Origin: Symsagittifera roscoffensis
Taxonomy: Eukaryota; Xenacoelomorpha; Acoela; Convolutidae
Assembly: GCF_963678635.1 (NCBI RefSeq)
Contig: NC_087069.1
Coordinates: 13,674,660 to 13,738,659 of the forward strand
Reading direction: 5' to 3'
DNA length: 64,000 nucleotides
A model generated the notes under the pieces. The model worked only from the letters and a program-made list of their open reading frames with translations, had not been told where the DNA came from and ran no database searches. Positions 14,101 to 26,100 of this stretch are shown one piece after another. Position numbers and translations under genes: made by a program. Position 1 is the stretch's first letter; the number at the start of each line of letters is the position of its first letter.

Positions 14101-17100
14101 GCACAGAATGTTCCGACCATACTTTAAAAAAAACATATAAAATATTTTCCATGTTTTTTTTTTTCAAATTAGTGTCGTTTGTTGTAATATAAGGATCTTA
14201 CGAAAACCTAGAAGTTGGGAATCTTCGACAGTTACTGTGAAAAAGGCAAATCGGGCAATGGTTTCAGTCGACAAAGAACAAGAAAGAGAACAAAAAAATT
14301 CAAAAATTTTTTTGTAGACATTTTTTGAAACTTTTATTCCAAAGATAAATTATTCCGAACGCTAAAAAAACTTAAAAATTTACTGGAGCTAAACTAAAGT
14401 CAATTTAAAATGTTACTGGAGCTAAACTAAAGTTTCATGACATACACTTCAAAAGAAAGCGTGCTCGCTTGCTTTTTGTGCTCGAAATTTTACTAAAAAC
14501 CGGTTTTTCTCAACATTTGGACAACTGTTTTTAATGTCGCTCGATCAGGGCGGATAGGGCTTTTATATGATATATCACTCAACCTTGTTCGATAAGTTTT
14601 TGTGGAGCCTGATTTTGCTTTCAAAACAAAAAAAAAAGAAATAAAAACCCACTCAAATACATTGTTGCTTCCCATTTTCAGTAGTCGGAACAGAAGTTCT
14701 GTCTCTTTTTTCGGTTGGAATAGCAATTTGGGTTGTTCAGGAAGAAAGGGCTACACGTGTGCGGATACGACTGGGAGTGAAAAGGAAAGTTGGAGAGATG
14801 CCTACTGCTCAGACCCACTGAGGACAGATTGCCACTACTTAAGTGCGAAGAAGGAAACACATGTTCATGTTATCGCAGATCTGGTCAGATGCGATACACT
14901 CAAGTTCCCAAGTGAGAAGGTCAGTTCAGTCCACTTCAAATCATATCTTTCGTTAGATTAAGACCATTACAAGATTTTCACAGCTCATCACGGCGAACCG
15001 CTGTTGTGTACTTAGAATCTTAGAAGTAAGACGATGTACTTTACTAAGTAAGAGGAAAAGGACCATCATAAGAGATTAGGCAGTGCCAGCTTAAAACAGA
15101 GAACAACTGTTCAAGTGTTAATGGTCATAGAGTTTTCATTAATTTTTGTGTGTTTATTGTGGTCATGTGTGTCTAACGTAGTTCAGACTCTTAAATGGGT
15201 CGTGATGATCTTTTTAATTTTTTTTTCATGGAAAGTGTTGCTATCGAGCAGCAGAAAAGTAAAGGTCACGAAAAACGCGATTGACTTTTAGTATTGAAAA
15301 TGGATTTGAATTTTTCGATTTTCCAGTGAGAAATCGATCCAGTTTTCTTAAGTTGGGCTAGTTTTATCAAAAAGTACTAGTCATAACTTGCTCTTGAATT
15401 TCAAAGAGCTCTAAGGCCATTTGTTTTTTTTCTTAGAAAATCGAAAGCTAGAAGGTTTTTCAAAGAACTGATCAGATTTTTTTTCTGTTTATTTGCGTTG
15501 ATTGTCTCTTCTCCAACCGTCTGTGGGTATGTTTTTGGTGTAAATGAACGTAGTCGACACAACGTTTTTTTTTTCAGCCAGTTTTGACGCCAAGTTTGAT
15601 CTATTGCGTCTTGATTTTTGATTTCCTAAGTGCAATTCCGTTTCATCTGATAAAAGGCGCTCTCTAATTCCAAAGAGGAAATGGGTAGAGAAAGTTTCAA
15701 CGACTTTCAGTTTTCAAAGTGACTTTTGATTTAGAAAAATTGTAAAAGTTTCAAAATTTTCAAAGATTTTGACACTCTTTGCCGGTCTTTAAGTGTGTCT
15801 GAATACAAATTTAACGCCAGCTATTGTGTTTCTAGACGTGTTATTTTTTCTTAATAAACATTCTAGACAATTCAAATCTTTTTCGAATATTTTGGGCGTA
15901 GTGGTTTTCCTTTCCTTTTCTGTCCGCTAGCTTCCGAATCACTTCCGATACAGTGAATGTATCGGAAGTGATTCGAGGCTCCGCCTTAACCTCTGAATTA
16001 AAATTGAGTTATTCATGAAATTCTCAGATTTTATTTCGATATCATGAAATATTCTTGAAATCTTAGATCTTTGCCATGATAAATTTTTTTTCGAAAATGG
16101 ATGATAAATATGACTCATAAAGATGATTTATTTTCCCTTTGATCACCAATTCCATGTGTATCAGGTGACGAAGGTAGTAATGTGGGACGAGGACAACTTC
16201 CTCCACTTAGCAGATGACAATCTGGGCTTGTGTCGCATAATGGAAGAATCCTTCTTTGTATGTCATGCCAGAGGACTGTTTCTGGTTGAAGGTGTGTCCA
16301 GAATGAACCCGCCTGATTTATATTTCAAGATGACAGTGAATGACACCGATCCAAATTCTGGTTAGACACATTAATTTTTGTTAATTTTGAAAAAATAAGA
16401 AAAAACCTATGATTTTAATGAATAAGAGTGAAGGATATGTAAATAATTATGAGCGATGATGACGAAAGATGATGTTTGAATAACTACGCAGCCTATGTTT
16501 GAATAGTTCAGAGGTGCCAGTGAATTTTTGCTTCCAATTAAGTTATTCCAATTTGTTCTGCAGATTTCTGCGGTGAAGTGCAATCCACCGACACGTATGA
16601 CCCATCCGACCCAGACAGAGACGGAGTGTGTGTGGTGAACACGAAAAGTTTGGGGGTGGTGGAGCCTAATGAGAAGCCAGAGAAGTGTAAGTCGCCAGAT
16701 GTGGAAGTGATGAGAGTGTCAACTAACGAGATGATTACACAGCAGCTGGACGAGAGTGGTGAGTCGGTCGACCAAATTCATCCAGACTTTTTTACCCAGT
16801 CTTAACCACAGAATTTTCAACCACTTGATGGTTCTTCGCAACAAAAGACAATTCGAAAACAAATTCAGTCTGTTTTTTCTTTTTCCTTTATTTAATAAAC
16901 AATTTTCCAACTGTGTGTGTCTATGTTTTTAGTAAGCTGTATTTCATTGCGAGTTGTCATGTGACCCAGCAAGAATCCTTGTCCCTATGCTGCAATATTT
17001 GTTCGAATAGAGTTTTTTTTGTTTCAGGTCGTTTTTTCCTGGAAACCAGTCAGCTCGATAACTGGGTAGTCTGGAAGTGTTTCCTCCGAATCACACTGTC

Positions 17101-20100
17101 CAAATGGGACCGAGGCAGATGTGTACCAGTTTCAGAACTTCAACCCTAACTCACATAGCCGAAAAACGCTTACGATTAGCGGCCCTCTAGAAAAAATTCA
17201 AATTGCATTTTAGATTCTCAATTTCTGAAAATTTTTATATGACTCATTTTTTGAAAGGAAATCACATTTTTTCGCATTTGATGACGTGTAAATACAATAC
17301 TGTGTAGATAAAATTGTTGCTTTTAAGACAAGCGATCCCGTTGCTATTTGTTTGAAACTAGAGTTTGGAGCTGGTTTAGATAAGAATTTAAACCTTTTCC
17401 CGTTTTATTCACTACCGCGAATTACAGATCCCTTAAATAAAAAAATAATGCTTTGATGTAGTTGATTTTTCTTGTTAGGGGATATTAGTTGTTTTTCAAT
17501 AATCCCGAGATGCTATAATGGGAAAAGGCCAAAATTCATACGGATTTATTTTGTATGCGATATAAAGAAAGCTTAGTTTGGTTATGGATATGAGTTCGTA
17601 TATTAAAAAGTTAAATATAATCGAAACGCTGGCTTAAAGCTAATAACGAGATTATAACTTAAACAAAAACAGAAGAACCATTTTAAAACGTTTGTTAAAG
17701 GAACGATTGGTTAAAAAAATTGTTATAATAGGATCCTAGCTAATAAAGCTATTTTGTCAAGGTAGCATCATGTGATAGTATGATTTGAAGCTCACTTCGA
17801 TATTTGGGAAGTTGATTAAATTATCTCAAATTGCCGATCCGTTTTAGGGTGAATTAAATGCCAACTGGGACCAGCTGATCCACTTAACTGCACTAGCCAT
17901 ACAAGAGAGCTTTGGTGACTTCCACAGGTGAAATAAACCAATTGCACGAATTCCAAAAAATATATATTTTCATTGATTGCATATATACGATTGTATAGTA
18001 GCTGACTAAATGATAATGGTAAGCAAATCTGAAATGCATGCTAATTTAAACATAAATATTGATTGTCTGTTTTTTTTGGGGGGGGGGGTGTGAAAGGTCA
18101 ATTGATCCTCAAATTGAGGATCACGGATCATGATGATTCTCGGAAGGCCGACCTTTTGGATTGAGAACTGTAGACAATAAAAAATTTTCCACCTCTAAAG
18201 CATATAGCATTGTGAAACTTTCGTGAGTGTTATAAAAATTGCTATAATTGCCCATTGAGTTTATCAACAATGCGCAAATCGTACTGGGTTTATGGAGCGA
18301 TTGTGAAGCGGCTAATTCATCCGCGATTCAATAGAGGGTTATTTCGTCGAGACTCGGAACGTTCCGAAAACCGGGCATCATTTTTTATGATGTCTTTGGC
18401 AAGGCACGCGCACGTTTAAATCAAATAATGAAAACTGGTTTTAATTGGCTATAGAAATCTCGTGTTGAACTTTGTTTTAGTGAGGAGACTACGGGAGATA
18501 TCATATCAGAGCACAAATTAATATCTTTTCCAGCAGATGCACAAGCTGCCTTGAGAGCACATTGGTTAGTCAAGTCAAGAACTGAATTTGGATAACTTGT
18601 TTCTATTTGTCAAATTTGTCAACTATTGAAGATTTTTTTCATCTTATAAGTAATCTTACATTACCGACTGTGAAACAAACATTAGTGATTTTAAGAGTCG
18701 ATGAGCCTAGTTCAGACTTTTATATAGGTCGAGATGATTGTTCCGTTTTTTTAAATGAAATTGTTCAAAATTTGTCGGGCTCAATACTATTTTTTCTTGA
18801 GTTGACCTTGATTTCTTTTCATGTTCACTTCATTTCCATTGTCATTAATGATTTTTTTGTATTTAAGCACACACGAGATCAGTAAACAACACCACAACTT
18901 GATCGGCTGCTCGAAGCAACGATGTATTGTGGACTACATGCGAATAGCGCAATCTATCCCTACGTATGGTCAACATCTATACCCAGTGAAGAACAAGACC
19001 TCAAGTGGAAGACTGGTCTGGTTGTCTGTGGGGGTTGGGGGACTGAAACAGTGGAGTAATCAAGGTGGGGGTGGGAGTAAAGAGATGGGCTTTGGAGATG
19101 GAGACTCGATAAGCCTCGACGCGGTAAGAGATGTTGATATACTTTATATGGTAATGTACAGGCAGTGGAGTGCGCAGAAGGGTTTCTTGTGGGATGCGGG
19201 GGTTGGTTTTTTGAAGAAGAAAAAAATGGTCGACCTTTTTTTAGGTCGACCAATTGCAATTTTTTGTATGCCCCTCAAACCTAGTTATATTGGTGCCAAA
19301 GGCTCCTTTAGAAATGTTTGAAGTTGGTCAGCCGAAAATGGATGTAAAATTATACCAAAGAGGGGGACCCTTAGGAAAAATTTATTCTAGCAGAATTGAG
19401 GGAGGAAGGCGGTCGAACCCCCCCCCCCTACTGCCCCCTCTCGGCAAGCTACTGTGTATAGGGCTAAATCAAAACGACAGTTTCTTACAGAGAACACAAG
19501 TACCAACCAACAACACAAGACGGATAGTTTTTGCTTTTTATGGTTTTGAAATAGTTCGGGTGTACTAAGAATAAATGATAAATGGAGCGTTGCTCTTAAG
19601 ATTTTAGAAAAAAGTTATCCCTATTTTTTTCGAGTACGCGACATAATTAAGAGTCGACGAACGTAGTTCAGACTCTTATATAGGTTTTAATAATTTTTTG
19701 ATTTTTTTTTCAGGAAAAGTGTAAAAGTTGTTAAGGCTCAAATTTACTTTTTCGCTGTTTAACTTTTTTTTCAAGTTCAGTTCATTTCCTGTATTAAAAA
19801 GAAAGCAAATTTCACTATCGAACAGCAAAAGTTTAAAGGTCACGAATAACGTGATCGACTTCTAGTTTTAAACAGGAATTTAATTTTCAGATTTCCCAGC
19901 ACAAAAAATTTACCTATTGGTCGAGTTTTCTCAAATTGGGTTAAATTTATCAAAAAAGTGTCATCCATAAACTGTAGTAGAAATTCAAAGAGCTCTAAGG
20001 TCATCTGTTTCTTTTCCGAAATTCGAAAGTTGAGATTTTAGAGCGGGAACGACTGACAATTTATGTGAAACGGACTGTATTTTTAATAGGACTTAACACC

Positions 20101-23100
20101 TTCAAATACAAGAAATTTGAATAAAATAACATTTGCGACAAGGATGGTGAATTCAGTATTTTTTTTGTTAACTTGCGTTCATTGGCTCTTTTTAAACTGT
20201 CTGCTGGCTATGTTTTAAAGTGAACCACATTTTGAAAAGCAAAGGCCTTAAAGAAGGAAACGTAGTTTTCCTTCTATAAAGTAGCGTGCCCATGGGGGTC
20301 GGGGGACAGCTTCCTCCCCTATTTCTGGTTGCCAAATTTTCCCAAAGGGTCCCCCCTTTGGTATAGTTTACATCGATTTTTGTCCCACCAATTGCAAAAG
20401 TTTTATAAACGCGCCTTTCTCGCCAATATAACCAAATTTGAGGAAGCGCGCGCCGAAAAAACTCATTTTGTAAATTTTTTTTTGGTAAAGTATATTAAAA
20501 AAGTGCTCAAAACGTCATTTGTAGCTTGTTTATTTTTCGAAAATTTGCCGAAACTTTTTCCTTAGAGAGCTCAATTTTGGGAGAGCTCAAAAAATCAAAT
20601 TGGTCGAAAAAATGATCGACAGTATTTTTTGAAAAACTGCGGCCCCCCAGAAATTTTACTATCGTTGTCTCAAAGCATAACATCTTATTTCACTGATGTG
20701 GTACCTGAAATTTAGCCACTGGTAATGAATTGTTTTAGAGCTATAACTGGAGTGCCATAACACAGATGAGACAATCGGGCAAGGAGTTCACAATAGAAGT
20801 AGAACAAACACATCAACAACAAGAAAACACATATCCCAGGTGAGAAGGGAGTTAGAGAAGAAAACAGTTTAAATACCGTTTCTATTACATTACTCGGCTC
20901 TTTTTCCTTCCCCCCCCCCCACCTGCAAACTTTTAAAATTCAAATTACTGAAAAAGAGCTCATTACTCTTGCGATAAGCAAGGGTACTGCAATAAACCTT
21001 GCGACAAGCAAGGGTATTGCAATCGGGAACCAGACTTTTTTCCCTGTAACTGATTGTAATTTTAGCAACCCGATTTGTTTATTTTATACTTTTTGTCTTT
21101 TTTATCCGGTTAGTAGGTTTCGACTCGATTTATATCGACTTAGTGGCCGCTTATTGCGTCTTGCGGGAGCAAAAAAGTTTGTGTAGGTGCGTGTGGTCTG
21201 AGGGGAGTAACATACATTTTTTTTGTTACTTGAGAATTTTTGAATTTTTTTCGGCATGAAAGGTTTATGCTCAGGTATATTCGGCTTTGTTGCCGCATAT
21301 TAATTATAATTTAAAATTCAATCAACCATTTGGCGTAGAGGTGACACAAGTGCTGAGATTGCTTTTTTGGTGACAGAAACGATTGAATTTTTTTTCTTCA
21401 AATTTTTCCGTGTGTTTGTTTTTAATCAAATATGTATCGCAAGTGGTGCGAAGCTCAGCTTCGCCTGTGTTTAAATTTAAGGTATCAAGGGCATTTTGTG
21501 GCCTTTTTACAGTCTTTGTCGAGACCTACTTCATAGTTTTCTATCAGAAAAGTTTTGTTAATTGATTTTTGATCCACTTTTTAAATCAATGCTCGAATTA
21601 TTTTTTTTCTCATGCTCTAAAAGAGAAGGGTCTTAAGTAAACTTCGAAATGATTATCGAAGTATCACATAACAGTGAAATAATTCAAGTTTCACCTGTAA
21701 GTGGAAGCAGTGTTGTCGAGGTTGATGGCGAGTCCATATCGGGAGGGGTGCTTCAGGAAGATCCCTCTTTGTTGTGAGTTCAAATAGATTAGCAACTCTG
21801 CCTTTCCTGAATGATTATACTTTATCCTTCAAATATGGTAATAGGTAATAGCATATTGGTAAGGCGTTCACTTCGAGATCGTCAGATCGTGTAATCGATC
21901 CCCTGCCATGGCAATGAAAGTGGGTGCGGACGAGCTCTCGTTTGACCTCTAGCATCATGTCTACCACAGCCTGACCAATTTCGGCTGCAATAGTGGTACC
22001 ACATAATAGCTCTAGACGCAAAAAAATAACTTGAGTCCCAAAAAAGCTTCAATTAACAAATAAACTCCCAAATAAGAGGAAATATGGGTAAATAAGAGAG
22101 ACGGACTATGAGTAGTCAAGCTGGATAGCTTTTCATAGATCCTCTGCGAATCGCAAAACCTCAATTTGTTGTTGCTTTTTATGAGATTCACTACGAGTTC
22201 TCATCAAAAGTTAACGATGAGAAATCGGGCAAAAAAGTGATGCGATTGCCATCAATGGGTTAGGACCAAATCTTGACCCAAATAGCAAATTTCACTGCTG
22301 ACTTTTCCTTGACATAGAGTCAGAAAATTTGAAACTTTTACGAATTAATAAGCGATAAGCGCTGAATTTATAATTGTTTTGCCCTAATAACAGCTTTCAG
22401 TGCTGAAATAACACTAATTTATTAGTGATTACTTTTTGCGATGAAATAGGGATTAAACTTGTGTTCCGAACTACCAGCAGAGTGATGCATTAAGCTACAG
22501 TCACTTGAGGAGAGATTTTTGCCGCAGACCTTAGACTTCTGGGCAATCTCCCTAAGGTACAAATCTCTGGGCTTCCTCGGTAGAAAAGGTTTACTTGATG
22601 AAAAATTTATTTAATAAGTTAATATTTTGTAACAAATTGAAACAAAAATCTACAAACTATTTAGTAATCAATCTAACTTTCTTTCGCTATAATGCATTCC
22701 TAATTCAACGACGCTCTCTTTTCATTTGGTCAAAGATTGTCACGGCGTATCATGTGAGAAGCATAAATCACAAAAAACTAGAAACTGGACTTGAACAAAA
22801 AATGTACCTAAAAGCGTAAGTCATTGATAACACAGCGCCAAAACATTGATTCAGCGCTAAAAAATTTAGTTACCACCGCTAAGTCATCCATGAATTATCG
22901 CTAAGTCATAGCTGAATAAATGTTTTCAGTAGTTTTCTATTGCTATTAATAAATCACCGATGATGTATGTAAAAACACGGAATCATCCATAAAACTACTA
23001 TCAAACTGGTTTAGCCACTTTTCATAGATTATTTCTGGGAATTCAACCCGGGAACTTATAAGTAAAAGTTCTAGCGATAAAAATTGTAACGTGAATGATT

Positions 23101-26100
23101 ATGAAATAAAATTCAAATTTAAAGAAGTAATTAATTTTTACACATGCGAAGCGTAGTGACGAAGATTTTTCTTTTTCTTAAGTAAGTCGCAAATAAAAAG
23201 GCTCATTTGGTGGCTTTTTTTGGTATAATTCAATTTAATCATATATACACAAGCATAGAGTAGTGTTTCAATACCCAGAGTTTTTTTTCTAAACTATGTC
23301 GCAAATATAAGTGCTCATTTGGTGGCACTTTTGGTGTATTTCAATTTAATCATAAGCATAAACAATTTAAGCATAATATTATTTAAGCATAAACAATTTG
23401 ATGGCATATGTTGCTGCATTATTTTTGGCCAGTGTTAGTCCCTGTTTGATAAAACCATGTATTATGAAAAATGCATGGGATTTGTTGTTTTTCGTTTTTT
23501 TTTCTGCGGAGCTTTGAAAAATGTTTGTATTTTTTTTGCAGAAATTTCAATTCTAAAAAAAAATTCTGTTCCGATTTTCCAAAGAAATGGTACTTTTAGA
23601 AAAACATGCTGCTCTGCGATGTGCCTGTAAGTTTTTGCAAGTCTCTTTTGATTTTACCTTATGTTCTATGGACTTCGAAAGTGTCAATAAGGGGATTTTT
23701 GGCGTATTTGTTTTGATTTTTTTTTTTCATTTTCTCAAATATTGAATTCAAAAATACGTGAAATGAATGTTTCAATCAAAAGAATAAATTCCCTTCTCGA
23801 GCTGCTGTTCTCTCAATTTGTTTTAAAAAGTTATGGCCTCAATTAAGCCCATTTTTTGACATTTTGGTAGTTTTAAAAGGGGTAGTAAATTTAAATGGTT
23901 TTTTTAAATGGCCTAGAATTTTTTTTTTTGTTTCAAAAGCTAACCTGAAGTTGATAGAGCATTAAAACTAATATGGTGCTTATATTTTTTCTTTTTAATC
24001 TGTTTTACACTATGTTTTTGTAGAAAACCTGATATGTACTTCGGAAAATTCCTCAAAACTACTAGCTAAATCTGATTTTAAGGGTTCATATTTAAAAATC
24101 GGTTGGGCAAATCTTTCATCTAAAAGTCAGGGTGGGAGTATTGAGGCCATTTCCATGATTAAGAGAAAAGTTAATCTATTTAAGAATCTTCACTTTTTTG
24201 AAAACTACCCAGACAAATATGAGATAAAGTCTTGAATTAAAAGAGCAAGTAGTATTTTTCTCTTTAAAATAAGCGGTAAATTTAAGCAGAGAATCACGGT
24301 TTAGCATAAAGTCCATTTGAGTTTTCGAAGATTACGCGTTTCCGTATCAGTACAATATATGATTAAAAATGTTAGAGCAAGTAGACCCAGCTTTTGTTGG
24401 GCCGCTAGTTTACTTCAAGCGACCGTGGCGCAGATGCGAGGACGTGAGACTCCAAATCAACAGGTCGGATATTCAAATCCGGTTTATTTAAAAAGTTTTT
24501 TTTAATCGAATTTATGCTGCATAACATTGGAACTTTGATAGAAAATGTAACTGCTATATTGATGACTAACGTTTGTAAAATTTCAAGAGTTCGTGAAGCA
24601 GATATGAGATCGTGATACTCCTAATCTCAATGAAACAATTTTCAAGGTGTTTTTCTAAAATCTTTTTTTTATATCACTTTGTTTGCCTGTTTGAGCTTTT
24701 TTGCACGTTCATTGCTTGTTTCCGGAGCGCAGCTTTGCCTCTGTATTAACTATTGTCATCTCTGTTGCGCAGTTTTTACACATGCGGAATGGCATGTGAT
24801 ATTACATGGTCACTTCTTTCCAACTTTTTTCTTCTAAGTTTTAAATATTAGTGCTCTTTTTGGTGAGATTTTTGCAGCTCATGCAGCCTTACCAATTTTT
24901 GCAGATCATGCAGCTTTTGCTGTGAAATTTGATTACTAATAAGTTAACACGTTTAATGGTTCTAAAGTCATCAATGGAACCGAAAACACGAGTTGCGGCT
25001 CTTTTCCAGTTTCCCACCCCCTCGCAAAATTACAAAATATAAATATTGAAAGATTTATCACACGGCGTTTTGCATATTAGAAATGTTGTAAAAAAATTTG
25101 TTCACCTGTTCGCGCCGTCATGTTGTAATGCAGTTTTTGTTAGGATAAATCATTTTAAATCAACTTTTATACATTGAACTTCAGACAAATTAGAAGGGGG
25201 GAGACAACTGGAAAAGAGCCCGATTTGCTGAATACAGCAGTGTATTAATGTGATAATGTATAATAGTGTAATAGTGTACTCCATTTCAGAATTGTTCTGA
25301 ATTTCTGAAGTGTACGTCAAAACTTTCGCAAATTTATGTATTTGCGAAGTTTTAATGTTTAGATATACACAATGTGGTTTTATACGTTTCAATTGAGTAC
25401 ATGCAAAGTAAGTGTATTTGGCTTTAGCTTATTACATTCCAAATTATATCATGAAAATTTCGTGTTTTTGTGCATTTTGAAGTTCCATTTAGCTTCTTTC
25501 TTTTTTTTTTTTTTTTATTTGCCCCCGGCCTGCTCAGTGCAGGACCAACCGTGGGGGAGGGGGAGATGTCATCCATTTTGCCGCAGCCGGTCCCACCTCT
25601 TTTTTCTTTCTCTCTCAAGTTTGCGAACTTGCCGCTTCGTTCTGTGTTGATGTCCAATCCCACATTAGTATTGAATGAATTATCTGTTCACGTCGCTTTC
25701 GGATAGTAGTCTTTCTGCGGTGATTTTCCAGATAATCTGGATGGCCGATGTTCAGCGATGGTTTATGAATGAGTTCATAAGAATATGATTATATAATCAT
25801 ATCAATTATTTGAGAGACCTAATTCGAGTGATTTTTTGCCGGGCTCAATTGTTTTTTTTTGATAGGAAATTCTACTGAAAGTGTCTTTTTTCATGTCATT
25901 AAAGGCAATCGGGATCACGTACTTAAAACTGAATTTTATAAAAATTGAAATGTAGTTATTCTGAGCCATCTCATAAATCATCGCTTGCTCATATTTTTAA
26001 ATTGGGTTCTAATTTTTTGAAGTTTAAATTGGTTGCTAAAAACAAGAAATTGCAAAAACATCTCAAAATTTTTGACTCGAGAAATCATTTAAGTCTTTCC

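Noticed and set aside
14682-14820. Nested-gene exon 3 starting at the AG before 14682
   Set aside because: That frame stops at 14818; the acceptor before 14741 keeps an open Cys-rich frame into the next exon.
17026-17149. Extra exon after TTTGTTTCAG
   Set aside because: No phase partner, no homology, and it lies after the poly(A) signal of the nested gene.
24421-24485. Functional tRNA-Trp gene
   Set aside because: Acceptor stem does not pair and T-loop spacing is off; it sits inside a dispersed repeat.
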